From Paenibacillus sp. sptzw28 (GTDB lineage: Bacteria > Bacillota > Bacilli > Paenibacillales > Paenibacillaceae), in contig NZ_CP080545.1 in NCBI RefSeq assembly GCF_019550795.1, positions 5,251,501 through 5,315,500 on the forward strand: a stretch of DNA of 64,000 nt. The letters run 5' to 3'. Of this stretch, positions 35,039 to 43,948 are shown piece after piece. Made by a program: the position numbers and the translations under genes. The notes beneath the pieces were generated by a model. It ran no database searches. It saw only the letters and a program-made list of their open reading frames with translations, and was not told the origin of the DNA. Within the stretch, counting starts at the first letter, position 1; each line of letters begins with the position of its first letter.

Positions 35039-36142
35039 TCAACTGCTGAAGTAGTCCTCCACTCCATCGACTATCGCTTTGGCTGCTTTCTTCTGATATT
35101 CGGAGCCGCGGACGATCGATTCGTCCCTTGCATTGGACAAGAAGCCCAATTCTACGAGCGTGGAGACCGTATCATTCTCACGCAATACATGAAGATCGCC
35201 ATAAGAAATTCCGTTGCTCTTCAAACCGATACCGCCTGAAAGTCTTTGTTCAACAGCACGGGCCAGCGGCCGATCTTTCGTTTCCGAGTAATAAAAGGTC
35301 AGCGTGCCGGACGCATTATTCTTCGATGAGTTATAGTGAATACTGACGAAAGCATCCGCATCCGCGGATTCGCTTATCTTCACCCTTTCGGATAGCTCGG
35401 GCTTCTCATCTTCCTTCGTTCTTGTCATCACTACGCGGGCTCCGCGTCTGCGAAGCTCATCCCTGACATAAAAGGAGGTGGTCAAATTAAGATCTTTCTC
35501 CAGTGTTTCATACTTCACTCCGATCATCCCGGGATCGTCTCCACCGTGGCCGGGGTCAATCACGATCACTTTTCCCTTAAGTCCCTTTGAGGTGCTCGAG
35601 GGGATCGATGCCGTTTGCACCGTGCCCTTCCCGATATAACGTTCCGATACCCAGCCTCCTTGTCCATCGGGCGTCCGGATTCGAACCCATCCGTCCTGAC
35701 TGCCCACGATCGTAACAGCCTCCCCTTTGGTGACGCTGCCCAGAACCTTATAATTCAACCCGGCACCTGCCCTGATACGCAGCATATCCGCCAATATAAT
35801 CGCCTTGCCACTCTTGTTCGGGCTGCTTTGTTGAACCGTATCGGTTGAAGCCGTAACAACACTGCCATCCATTTTCTTCAAATAATAGCCTGCTACCCAA
35901 CCGGTCACCCGGCCGGACTTGATGCTTGACCATCCATGCTCCTCATCTGAAACGGTCACCATGTCGCCGTTCTTCAAAGCGGCCACCACCGGTGATTGTG
36001 CGGACGGCTCGCTGCGGACATTCAATGAGTCGGCGATTACTTTGGCCGTATAATTACCGCTTGCTTCCACGCTGTTTGGCGGAAGACCGGAAATACTAAT
36101 TAGCCCACAGATCAAAATTGCCAGATATACAATTTTTTTCAT
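35039..36142 (-). CDS. N-acetylmuramoyl-L-alanine amidase with two SH3b domains
   Basis: 367 aa exported cell-wall hydrolase. Signal peptide at 1-27; SH3b domains at about 32-90 (VIADSLNVRSEPSAQSPVV) and 112-175 (ILADMLRIRAGAGLNYKVL); Amidase_3 zinc domain at 190-367 with IDPGHGG, the Glu of YETLEKD, SIHYNSS and LVELGFLSN, supplying the zinc ligands and catalytic Glu. Cleaves the lactyl-peptide bond of peptidoglycan. Monocistronic. Could act in vegetative autolysis or spore germination. Confidence 0.92.
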   Translation of the reverse strand: MKKIVYLAILICGLISISGLPPNSVEASGNYTAKVIADSLNVRSEPSAQSPVVAALKNGDMVTVSDEEHGWSSIKSGRVTGWVAGYYLKKMDGSVVTASTDTVQQSSPNKSGKAIILADMLRIRAGAGLNYKVLGSVTKGEAVTIVGSQDGWVRIRTPDGQGGWVSERYIGKGTVQTASIPSSTSKGLKGKVIVIDPGHGGDDPGMIGVKYETLEKDLNLTTSFYVRDELRRRGARVVMTRTKEDEKPELSERVKISESADADAFVSIHYNSSKNNASGTLTFYYSETKDRPLARAVEQRLSGGIGLKSNGISYGDLHVLRENDTVSTLVELGFLSNARDESIVRGSEYQKKAAKAIVDGVEDYFSS

Positions 36143-36255
36143 AGAAGTCTCCTTTAGTATTCATAGAGTACATAGGAGTATTATTATACCAGCAAATACT
36201 AGATTCGTGCACAGTTATAACGCAAAAATTTATAGTTCTGCTGTGGCGGTCCGTA

Positions 36256-36741
36256 CTAGCTGGAACGCTGTCGCTTCTGAATTGCGTGCACGCCCATCAC
36301 CACCGCTACCAACTCATAGCTGTCCAGCCGCGAAGAATCGTTCTGCAAACAGAAAGCACCGGACTGAAGCCAGCTGCTGGTTCTAGCGAATGCAGCGACC
36401 GTCTGCCCGGAAATATCTTGAATGCTGTATTCTTGCGAAAATGCCGGTGCGGTAATTTCGTATATCCCCCGGTCTCCTGCATCGTACTCGAATCGCTTGG
36501 AGAGGAAACTCATACGCACCCGCAGCACACCAAGCAGACGTTCTCCTTCACCTGTTATCTCCCACTTGTTCGAGAAGAAGGGAAAATGTCCTGCGCATAC
36601 CTTAGTCCCCGTCTTATCATAAACGTCCAAGGATGAGCCGAAGGCAGTTTTCAAATCCAGCGCACCTGCTGATTCACCTTCTTCGTTCATGATATCTCCA
36701 GTTCCTGAGTTGAAGAAATTGTCTCTGAAATAAAGCTCCAT
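36256..36741 (-). CDS. Tubby/LURP-one-like beta-barrel protein
   Basis: 161 aa. Starts MELYFRDNFFNSGTGDIMNE and continues as alternating strands (AGALDLKTAFGSSLDVYD, RLLGVLRVRMSFLSKRFEY) ending in a hydrophobic helix ELVAVVMGVHAI, the layout of Tubby C-terminal-like (LOR) proteins. AGGAGG precedes the ATG. Function unknown; the fold is a moderate-confidence call. Confidence 0.6.
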   Translation of the reverse strand: MELYFRDNFFNSGTGDIMNEEGESAGALDLKTAFGSSLDVYDKTGTKVCAGHFPFFSNKWEITGEGERLLGVLRVRMSFLSKRFEYDAGDRGIYEITAPAFSQEYSIQDISGQTVAAFARTSSWLQSGAFCLQNDSSRLDSYELVAVVMGVHAIQKRQRSS

Positions 36742-36902
36742 TCAATATTTCCTCCTCTTGAGCACTAGCAGGAATGCCATTTCTGCGATAGTTGATTTTT
36801 ATACTTAACATCTCATTCATCCAAACGCAAAATAATCTTAAAGGTTGCATGAATCAAAGGAAAAAACCTCAACAGATTTATGTGTTTCAACCCTAACGCA
36901 AC

Positions 36903-36947
36903 GAGTGGCTGAGCAGGGTGTTATACCTGCTCAGCCACTTTTCGCTT
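36903..36947 (+). terminator. Plus-strand terminator with no annotated gene in front
   Basis: GTGGCTGAGCAGG ... CCTGCTCAGCCAC stem followed by TTTTCGCTTTT. Both flanking genes are on the minus strand. A 15-codon reading frame (36849-36896) with AAAGG upstream ends just before it. Confidence 0.6.
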
Positions 36948-36964
36948 TTGATCCACAGCCAGGG

Positions 36965-37657
36965 CTATCGCCAGTCCCAGCTCAGAAGATCGTCGCTCCA
37001 TGCAATTCCGATACACGCACGGGTATCGAAGATAACGCGTTCATCCTCCGGACCCGTGCCATGAAAGAACATGAGAAACTTCCCGATACCGGGTACCTCT
37101 CTGCAGTCCAATACAAAGCCGGCGGTGATTCTGCCCTTGGCCCAATCCCATTCCTGCTGTCCTAATGTAAGCACAATATCTTCATGCGTCCAACTCTTCA
37201 AGTCTGGTGATTTCATGATCCCGATCCCGTTCTCCGGAGAGTGAAACATCACATACTGATCGCGGACATTCAGAATGCAGACGTTCTCCCCCGCACTTTC
37301 GCTGCCATAATAAGTCCAATGCTTCAGATTGTAGGAAAACGATGAACTGACCCCATTTTGCTTCTGAAGGCACATGACCCACCGGTCCTTGAAACAGACA
37401 ACATTTCCCGGGCTTGAGAAGTTCATGCTGCGGTCTCTCTTCGTGAGCAGCACCGGCTTACTCCAGTTAAGCAGATCCCTGCTTTCGCTTGCAGCCGTAT
37501 ACATATATACCTGCCCGTCCGGTTCGGTCTCGACTAACGTGTAGTACAGCCGGAATATTCCCTCATGATAGAGAGCAGCCGGATCGCGGTATGCGATCCG
37601 GCTGCTGCCTTGAAGGATTACGGATGACTGGATGCTGTCCAGATTCGGAATAATCAA
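36965..37657 (-). CDS. GH43/GH32-like five-bladed propeller glycosidase-like protein
   Basis: 230 aa. YRDPAALYHEGIFRLYYTLVE is the first blade with the Asp expected as a catalytic base in this superfamily; SRDLLNWSKPVLL, SYNLKHWTYYG and SPDLKSWTHED are the repeating blade edges. Cytoplasmic (no signal). At 230 aa it is shorter than usual (about 300). The TTG start at 37657 is uncertain: it lies right at the junction with a truncated regulator gene, and the original start may have been lost. Confidence 0.6.
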   Translation of the reverse strand: MIIPNLDSIQSSVILQGSSRIAYRDPAALYHEGIFRLYYTLVETEPDGQVYMYTAASESRDLLNWSKPVLLTKRDRSMNFSSPGNVVCFKDRWVMCLQKQNGVSSSFSYNLKHWTYYGSESAGENVCILNVRDQYVMFHSPENGIGIMKSPDLKSWTHEDIVLTLGQQEWDWAKGRITAGFVLDCREVPGIGKFLMFFHGTGPEDERVIFDTRACIGIAWSDDLLSWDWR

Positions 37658-37697
37658 GCTCCTTCCACCTCCGTTGATTCATCAGCTTTTCAGAGTA

Positions 37698-37943
37698 TAG
37701 TTGAATCGATTGGTTGAGCAGCGAGCTGTTGATGAACTGGATCATGGAGTTGTCGATCGTTTGCAGCAGCTGCTCGACATTGAGCTGAGTCTGAATAAGC
37801 ACCTGGGCATTGCCTTCGTTCACTTTCTCCTGTATGATCCCCCGTGATTTGAAATAAGAAAGACTTCCCAGCGAAACGACCGGGATCGTAACAAGGATCA
37901 TACTGAATGCTATTAATCTGCGTAAATATCTTGACTTCAACAT
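37698..37943 (-). pseudogene. N-terminal fragment of a membrane-sensor AraC-type regulator
   Basis: Starts MLKSRYLRRLIAFSMILVTI with one transmembrane helix and then a helical extracellular stretch ending NSMIQFINSSLLNQSIQLYSEKL. This is how the large Paenibacillus cache-HTH (YesN-like, about 750 aa) regulators begin. After about residue 82 the frame runs into the glycosidase-like gene and stops at 37563. The remaining sensor and both HTH motifs are missing. AAGGGGG precedes the ATG. Confidence 0.65.
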
Positions 37944-38023
37944 GGCGCCCCCTTGATTATTCAAGCCAATGGTGTCTCTCCGCCAGAGTTGTACAGCCGG
38001 AATGTTTCTTTGTTATATAGAAA

Positions 38024-39184
38024 TCATGAAGGGGGTTCAATACGGAGCAGCCGGTCATCCCGGCTTCCCGGACTGCCGCGGCCGTCCGTGTTGTTCGTAA
38101 TCACATAAATCGCGCCTCCGCGGATTTTGACATCTCGCAGACGCCCCTCGCTTGTTACAAGCACCCGCTGCTTACCGAGGTCCGGCGTGAACAGAAGCAG
38201 CGATTCCCCGCGCAGCCCCGTCACGAGCCATTCTCCGCGGGAATTTGCCGTCATTCCGGAAGGCGCAAGCGTATCGTCACCGGTATGATACGACGGAGGG
38301 GTTATTCCTTGCCTTGTCTCATCGCCGATCACATCCGGCCAGCCGTAATTGTATCCCGGTAAAATCCGGTTTAACTCGTCATGCCCCCCGGGTGAGCCGG
38401 ACGGCCCGTGCTCGGAGCTGTACAATTCGCCCTGCTCATTCCATGCTATCCCCTGAGGATTGCGGTGTCCGTAGGAATAGATATAAGATTCCCCAAACGG
38501 ATTGTCCTTCGGAATTGTACCGTCCTGCCGCATGCGCAAAATTTTACCGGCCAAGCTCGTCTTATCCTGCGCCAGCTCTTTCCGCTGCGCGTCGCCCGTT
38601 GTGATATACAAATTGCCGTCGGGGCCAATAGCCAGCCTCCCCCCGTCATGAACGGGAGCGCCGGGAATCTGGTCCAGCAGCGTCTTTTCCTCGTCCCAGC
38701 TATTTCCGTCCCCGTTCTCCGCAATGGCGACAACCCGGTTGTACAGCTGCCCGTTCTCTTCGTAGGTATGGTAAATAAACGCTCTCTTGGACGATGCAAA
38801 ATCAGTTGCAAGAGCAAAGCCAAGCAGCCCTCCCTCACCCACTTGTTTGACTGGTTTGAGCAAATGGAGCTTCTGCCGGACCGCTGCCCCGTTTACCAGC
38901 TTTACGATCGCGCCATCACGTTCACTGATATAGATCGTCTCTTCGCCGGCAAAATCAATGGCCCACGGCGACTGCAGTTTGTCAGCCAGAACCTCGTACT
39001 TCGGCGCGCTGTCCTCTGAAGATACTGCCGGTTCCTCTTCAAGGTTAACCGGTTCGGGCGGGCTGCTTCCGCATCCGGCTGTAGTTATCGCCAGCATAAT
39101 GAACAGTACCGCGAGCTTCCTCTGCGGGACCCGTGTGCCCTGTGATTCCGCTCTCGTCTTCCTGTCAGCTGCCTTTCTTTCCAT
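38024..39184 (-). CDS. PQQ-dependent sugar dehydrogenase-like lipoprotein
   Basis: 386 aa. Lipoprotein signal with lipobox TTAGC (Cys near residue 38), a linker, then a six-bladed propeller of the glucose/sorbosone dehydrogenase family: LQSPWAIDFAGEETIYISERDG, VGEGGLLGFALATDF, HDGGRLAIGPDGNLYITTGD, SYGHRNPQGIAW, SEHGPSGSPGGHDELN and GYNYGWP. The conserved His of GHRNPQG and of VHDGGRL are those that contact PQQ in relatives. Whether PQQ is available is unknown. ATG 39182-39184 with AGGAGGGG upstream. Confidence 0.85.
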   Translation of the reverse strand: MERKAADRKTRAESQGTRVPQRKLAVLFIMLAITTAGCGSSPPEPVNLEEEPAVSSEDSAPKYEVLADKLQSPWAIDFAGEETIYISERDGAIVKLVNGAAVRQKLHLLKPVKQVGEGGLLGFALATDFASSKRAFIYHTYEENGQLYNRVVAIAENGDGNSWDEEKTLLDQIPGAPVHDGGRLAIGPDGNLYITTGDAQRKELAQDKTSLAGKILRMRQDGTIPKDNPFGESYIYSYGHRNPQGIAWNEQGELYSSEHGPSGSPGGHDELNRILPGYNYGWPDVIGDETRQGITPPSYHTGDDTLAPSGMTANSRGEWLVTGLRGESLLLFTPDLGKQRVLVTSEGRLRDVKIRGGAIYVITNNTDGRGSPGSRDDRLLRIEPPS

Positions 39185-39251
39185 CAAATCCCCTCCTATT
39201 TCAACTGTTCTTCGAAGCTCCTAAGGTCGTTCCCCAAATAATTCATAACCA

Positions 39252-39269
39252 CTGACACTAAGTTGTCAG
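39252..39269. promoter_or_regulatory. Inverted repeat overlapping a TTGTCA -35 box
   Basis: CTGACA-N6-TGTCAG, perfect arms; the right arm overlaps TTGTCA (39263-39268). It lies in the gap between the divergent dehydrogenase and efflux-pump genes and is a likely repressor site. The rest of the 39185-39521 gap holds only a possible leader ORF. Confidence 0.5.
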
Positions 39270-39333
39270 GGAAGCTGTTTTATTATTACTAACAGAGAGT
39301 TCGTTTTGTTAAGTCGTTCTTTAAAGGAGGAAA

Positions 39334-39369
39334 GTGTCTATCGGCAGGCAAATTTATGGAATATCGTGA
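39334..39369 (+). other. Possible 11-aa leader peptide before efflux gene
   Basis: GTG preceded by AAAGGAGGAAA, reading MSIGRQIYGIS and a stop. The ribosome site is the strongest in this gap. No attenuator hairpin is obvious between it and the pump gene at 39522. Confidence 0.35.
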
Positions 39370-39521
39370 GGTCGTCATCGGTGTCAGGCCGCTTAGAGAA
39401 TAATATGGAGACGTGTTGACCAAAACTTTAGAATCAGCATCTTACTTTCGAGATATAATTGAAAGAATTCGGCTGGAAAATTTACACCATTTACTATTAA
39501 GTATAGCGAGGGGTATCACTT

Positions 39522-41075
39522 ATGACAAGAACAGCGCAAGGTAATAAAGTCGGTTTCATCCTGGCGGGGCTGCTGCTCGGCATACTTATGGCCTCAATGG
39601 ACAATACGATTGTGTCCACAGCGATGGGAACCATCGTCGGGGAATTGGGCGGACTCGATAAATTCGTTTGGGTCACTTCCGCTTACATGGTTGCCGAAAT
39701 GGCGGGCATGCCTATATTCGGCAAATTGTCGGATATGTACGGGCGCAAACGATTTTTCATATTCGGAATTTTAATGTTTATGTTCGGCTCCGTACTATGC
39801 GGCACTGCGCACTCGATCGTGGAACTGAGCATCTACCGCGCCATTCAGGGTGTCGGAGCAGGCGCGCTTATACCGATCGCCTTTACGATTATGTTCGATG
39901 CGGTTCCTGCAGAATCGCGCGGCAAGCTGGGAGGCTTGTTCGGCGCTGTATTCGGACTCTCCAGCATATTCGGACCGCTAATCGGAGCGTATATAACGGA
40001 TTACATTAACTGGCAATGGATCTTCTACATCAATCTGCCTATCGGAATCGTCGCCTTCATTATGGTAACCTTCTTCTATAAGGAGTCGCCTGTTCATACC
40101 CGCCAGAAAATCGACTGGATGGGCGCACTAACGCTTGTCGGCGCAATTGTCTGCCTCATGTTTGCACTCGAGCTCGGCGGCAAGCAGTATGCATGGGACT
40201 CCTCGTTGATCCTCGGTCTGTTCGCAGCATTTGCCGGGCTTGCCGCGATCTTCCTGTATGCGGAAACACGGGCCGAGGAGCCGATCATTTCCTTTGACAT
40301 GTTCCGCAACAAGCTCTACGCATCCAGCAACGTAATCGCGCTGTTCAGCGGTGCGGCTTTCATAATCGCATCGGTATATATTCCGATTTTTATTCAAGGG
40401 GTGCTGGGCGGAAAAGCGACCAACTCGGGTCTCGTCCTGCTGCCGATGATGGTGAGTTCAGTCGTCACGGCAACTGCAGGCGGCTTCCTCATCAACAAGT
40501 TCAGCTTCCGCTCCGTAATGGTTCCTACCCTTGCTCTGCTCGTTGCCGGGCTGGCATTGCTTGCCACTTTGTCCCCGGAATCATCGATGTTTACCATCAG
40601 AGCTTACATGATCCTGGTCGGACTTGGCATCGGCGCTTCGTTCTCGGTGCTTGCCAATGCAGCGATTCATTCCATATCGGCAAGACAACGCGGAGCGGCC
40701 ACGGCTACGCTTAATTTCCTCAGGTCGCTTGGAATGACGATTGGCATTACTGTCTTCGGCATCATCCAAAGTCATATGCTGACCCGGCAATTAACCGAAG
40801 CGTTTGCCGGGACAGACAAGACGCAGATGCCCAAAGGCGTTGATTTAAGCGATCCGCACTCCCTGCTTGAGCCGGCAGCCCGCGCGCAAATACCGGCTCC
40901 GATACTTGAGACAATATCGGCAGCGCTCTCCTCCTCGATCGTTCACACATTCGCTTGGGCGCTCATCCCTGCAGCTTTATCGCTGCTTGCGGCGTTCGCA
41001 ATGGGGAAAGAGAAGATGGACCCCGCAGCAGAAGGGGAAGAGGAAAGCTATCGTACCGCATCGGCGAGCCATTAG
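39522..41075 (+). CDS. DHA2-family (EmrB/QacA-type) multidrug efflux MFS transporter
   Basis: 517 aa with 14 predicted membrane helices. Motif D1-like LGILMASMDNTIVSTAM near residue 20 and motif A GKLSDMYGRKRFF near 68 are intact; motif C-like GAVFGLSSIFGPLIGAYITD at 142-161 marks a drug:H+ antiporter. GCGAGGGG precedes the ATG by 8 nt. Substrates cannot be predicted. A perfect inverted repeat near the probable promoter suggests control by a repressor encoded elsewhere. Confidence 0.9.
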   Translation: MTRTAQGNKVGFILAGLLLGILMASMDNTIVSTAMGTIVGELGGLDKFVWVTSAYMVAEMAGMPIFGKLSDMYGRKRFFIFGILMFMFGSVLCGTAHSIVELSIYRAIQGVGAGALIPIAFTIMFDAVPAESRGKLGGLFGAVFGLSSIFGPLIGAYITDYINWQWIFYINLPIGIVAFIMVTFFYKESPVHTRQKIDWMGALTLVGAIVCLMFALELGGKQYAWDSSLILGLFAAFAGLAAIFLYAETRAEEPIISFDMFRNKLYASSNVIALFSGAAFIIASVYIPIFIQGVLGGKATNSGLVLLPMMVSSVVTATAGGFLINKFSFRSVMVPTLALLVAGLALLATLSPESSMFTIRAYMILVGLGIGASFSVLANAAIHSISARQRGAATATLNFLRSLGMTIGITVFGIIQSHMLTRQLTEAFAGTDKTQMPKGVDLSDPHSLLEPAARAQIPAPILETISAALSSSIVHTFAWALIPAALSLLAAFAMGKEKMDPAAEGEEESYRTASASH

Positions 41076-41091
41076 ACTTCAGGTTAACCAA

Positions 41092-41130
41092 ACAAAGCCG
41101 AAGCCGGGAAATCCCCGGCTTCGGCTTTGT
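41092..41130. terminator. Strong bidirectional terminator
   Basis: ACAAAGCCGAAGCCGGG AAAT / CCCGGCTTCGGCTTTGT, a 17-bp perfect stem between convergent genes. Confidence 0.9.
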
Positions 41131-41160
41131 AATTCCTGCTCCATACGTTTCGCACTTCAT

Positions 41161-41658
41161 TTAACGATTGTCGATTTTCTCCGGGTACAGGTCATGGTTC
41201 ATGAGCCGGTATTCCGCCATCTGCTCATACTTTGTGCCGGGACGGCCCCAGTTGCAGTAAGGATCGATGGAAATGCCGCCCCTCGGCGTGAATTTCCCCC
41301 ATACCTCGATATATCGGGGATTCATGAGCTTGATCAAGTCATTCATAATGATGTTCATGCAGTCCTCATGAAAATCTCCATGGTTGCGGAAGCTGAACAA
41401 GTACAGCTTAAGCGACTTGCTCTCCACCATTTTGACATCGGGTATATAGGAAATATACAAGGCCGCAAAGTCCGGCTGCCCCGTTATCGGGCATAGGCTG
41501 GTGAATTCGGGACAATTAAATTTAACGAAATAATCCCGGTTCTGGTGTTTGTTCTCGAACACTTCCAGAATCGATGGGTTGTATTGGAACAGGTATGACG
41601 TGCCTTGATTGCCCAGATGCGTCAGTCCGCCAAGTTCTTCTTTGTTTCTCCCTGACAT
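41161..41658 (-). CDS. queF: QueF, NADPH-dependent preQ0 reductase
   Basis: 165 aa, type I (short) QueF. Reduces 7-cyano-7-deazaguanine to preQ1 in queuosine synthesis. Catalytic Cys56 in [11 protein letters not shown] with Asp63 and the QueF motif [22 protein letters not shown] are present. ATG 41656-41658 has AAGGAGAG upstream; a longer start is rejected. The other queCDE genes are not beside it. Confidence 0.95.
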   Translation of the reverse strand: MSGRNKEELGGLTHLGNQGTSYLFQYNPSILEVFENKHQNRDYFVKFNCPEFTSLCPITGQPDFAALYISYIPDVKMVESKSLKLYLFSFRNHGDFHEDCMNIIMNDLIKLMNPRYIEVWGKFTPRGGISIDPYCNWGRPGTKYEQMAEYRLMNHDLYPEKIDNR

Positions 41659-41804
41659 TGTCTCTCTCCTTCCGGTGGGGGCCGTCAACATTTAAGAGCC
41701 CGCCTTATGCGAATACCCACCGCATTCGTCTATTTAACGCAGGTAGTATACCATGTTTGCCATCATGGGTCTACCGCTTGGGAGAGGACAAGCAGGAGAG
41801 AGCT

Positions 41805-42092
41805 CTATACCGGCAGATGCTCCTGACAAAAAGCGGCCAATGCCGCTTCCTCATCGGCTTCCATATCGAACTCCAGATACTTGTCCGTTGTTCGCTCGTA
41901 CAAGTCGTATTTGATAATTCCTGTACGGCTTTCTTCCACAAGATAGATCACCTTCGCATAGACACCATTCTCGGAGTATAACTCATCCTCCTCCGGTATT
42001 TCCAGGTCAAGCACGAACTGATAACGCTTGCCCGTCAATATTCCAAATGGATCCTTTACCTGCTCCGCACTATATTCCGTGACTGTTAACAT
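41805..42092 (-). CDS. DUF6509-like small protein
   Basis: 95 aa. MLTVTEYSAEQVKDPFGILTG and YQFVLDLEIPEEDELYSENG resemble a Paenibacillaceae family I recall as DUF6509. Acidic, no signal peptide or membrane segment. GAAGGAA precedes the ATG. It follows the secreted protein gene at 42109 by 16 bp, so they are probably co-transcribed. Function unknown. Confidence 0.65.
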   Translation of the reverse strand: MLTVTEYSAEQVKDPFGILTGKRYQFVLDLEIPEEDELYSENGVYAKVIYLVEESRTGIIKYDLYERTTDKYLEFDMEADEEAALAAFCQEHLPV

Positions 42093-42108
42093 TCGACCAT
42101 TCCTTCCA

Positions 42109-42543
42109 TCACTTCAATTTCTCGACCTTAAATACAAATCTCCATTTTGCGGTGTTACCCGAGTATCGTCCTCTATTTTCCACGACCGACACGTTAAGTA
42201 TGTATTCTTTTTCCCCGGATAATGTGGAAGCTTTTACCTTCTTTACAGCCTTTCCGCTGTCCGGTATTTTATCCTGCTCCTCTGCTTCCGCCCCTAACGT
42301 GAGACTGGACGAGGGTTTGAGACTTAACACTTGATTGTCTCCTTCTTCAATCAGCTTTCCATTTACGGTGGCCTTTGTCGCCCATTCATTGCCGACATGA
42401 TGATTTTCAATTAACTCGGCGCTAGCCAGCGTTATCTTGACTCTCACCGCATTGGATTTATTTGCGGCAAACACGGTTTGCCCCGAAAGCGTTGTGAGCA
42501 GCACTATGCACATCCACACTTTTATTCCAAAATGACGCACCAT
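42109..42543 (-). CDS. Secreted protein of unknown function, 144 aa
   Basis: Signal peptide at 1-26 (IKVWMCIVLLTTLSGQTVFAA). The mature part is beta-rich (VRVKITLASAELIENHHVGNEW, EYILNVSVVENRGRY, AKWRFVFKVEKLK) and looks like a single Ig-like sandwich. GGAGGTTGA precedes the ATG. Not recognised. Pairs with the DUF6509-like gene downstream. Confidence 0.65.
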   Translation of the reverse strand: MVRHFGIKVWMCIVLLTTLSGQTVFAANKSNAVRVKITLASAELIENHHVGNEWATKATVNGKLIEEGDNQVLSLKPSSSLTLGAEAEEQDKIPDSGKAVKKVKASTLSGEKEYILNVSVVENRGRYSGNTAKWRFVFKVEKLK

Positions 42544-42778
42544 TCAACCTCCGTAATTAACTGTCATGAGACAAATGATGCTCATCGTCTGTGCGGCTCA
42601 CGCACGCTAATCATACCCTCATTGTGAGAAATACTCAATATACTTCCCCAGCCGGTATCGTTTTCGCGAATGCTCCTGCATCGCATAGCCCCATTTGAAC
42701 GAAGAGGGCTACCCTTCAAGCGGATTTAGCCGCTCACCGGATAACCCTCTATATAAATTGATATAAGTTTCCATTCCG

Positions 42779-43675
42779 TCAGCCCTGCCCCACCCAATCG
42801 GCCGCGGCTTTCTCCTTCCACCTCGATCGTATCTCCCGGTACTCATCGCCGGATAATAAACCGTCATTGAGCAGCTTGGCGTTCTCCAGCCAGCGGTCGG
42901 TTTTGGCCGTTCCGACAATCGCCGTATGAACACCCGGTACCGATAAGGTAAATCGAAGCGCGGTCCGTACCGAATTCCTGAGATCACCGTGTAGAAAATC
43001 ATAATCCAGCTTCTCCAACCGTTCCCAGTAGGTGTGCTGGTATCGGTCTTCGGGCTTCTTGCCTGTTTTCCATGCCACGTTTGCGATAGGTCGTTTAGCC
43101 ACGACTCCCATCCCCTGCTTGGCAGCTTCAGGAACGGTGAGCTCAATGGCCTCGGAGTCGGCAATATTGATGGATGTTTCCAGTGAATCGAATTTCCCGC
43201 TGCGAACCGCATACAACGCAGCCTTATGATCTCCGCTGTAGCCGATTAAACGGGTCTTCCCCTTTTCTTTGGCACGCATCAGCACATCGATCACATCGCC
43301 TTGCCGAAGAAGCTCTTCCGAGCAGCTGTGAAGATGAATGACATCGATATAATCGGTTTGGAGCCTGCGCAAGCTGCGGTCAATGCTCTGCTCCAGCAGC
43401 ATCGGATTCCAATCAGGGAGATCAAAGCCGGACGCATGCCCGCATTTGGTAAATAAATAGAAGTCGTCGCGACGGTGTGAAACCGCCTTTCCGATCAGTT
43501 CTTCGCTGGAGTCATAACATTCTGCCGTGTCGATGACATTCAATCCGGCATCAAGCGCACTTCCAAGCAATCTTCCGGCCTGTTCGACCGTCGCTCCTTG
43601 AAAGCCGATTTCCGCTCCGCCGAAGCCCAAGATACTCACGTTCATCCCCGTATTTCCATACTGACGTTTCTCCAT
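42779..43675 (-). CDS. Aldo/keto reductase
   Basis: 298 aa TIM-barrel NADPH oxidoreductase. Catalytic Asp and Tyr in VIDTAECYDSSEELIG (near 49-57), Lys in YLFTKCG (near 76) and His in IHLHSC (near 115) are intact. GAGG lies 10 nt before the ATG. Divergent from the flavodoxin-fold reductase gene; substrate not predictable. A hairpin with only a weak T tail follows near 42703-42752. Confidence 0.88.
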   Translation of the reverse strand: MEKRQYGNTGMNVSILGFGGAEIGFQGATVEQAGRLLGSALDAGLNVIDTAECYDSSEELIGKAVSHRRDDFYLFTKCGHASGFDLPDWNPMLLEQSIDRSLRRLQTDYIDVIHLHSCSEELLRQGDVIDVLMRAKEKGKTRLIGYSGDHKAALYAVRSGKFDSLETSINIADSEAIELTVPEAAKQGMGVVAKRPIANVAWKTGKKPEDRYQHTYWERLEKLDYDFLHGDLRNSVRTALRFTLSVPGVHTAIVGTAKTDRWLENAKLLNDGLLSGDEYREIRSRWKEKAAADWVGQG

Positions 43676-43832
43676 CGGTTAACCGCCTCGCCTTCATGAA
43701 TGAATGATTAAGAAGGAAAAAGTTATCCAATTACCCCCTACAGGGCATGTTATGAATTACCCGTTTCGGGGTACATTATAACGGGATAGTCTGTGTTTAT
43801 ACGGGTAGTAAATTCTGTAAGGAGAAATTTTG

Positions 43833-43872
43833 TTGACAAAGAATTTTCCGATGATTATAGTTGTATGTACAA
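43833..43872 (+). promoter_or_regulatory. SigA promoter with overlapping palindromic operator
   Basis: TTGACA (43833-43838), exactly 17 bp, TATAGT (43856-43861), then TTGTATGTACAA (43861-43872), a perfect 5-2-5 inverted repeat over the start of transcription. It drives the reductase gene at 43949. A repressor site in this position is typical of MarR/HxlR-controlled quinone-reductase genes. Confidence 0.75.
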
Positions 43873-43948
43873 ACAACATTAAACGATTGAGCCGGATGCC
43901 GACGAAACCGTATTGAAGTGTATTACCCAAACGAAGGAGACGATTAAG

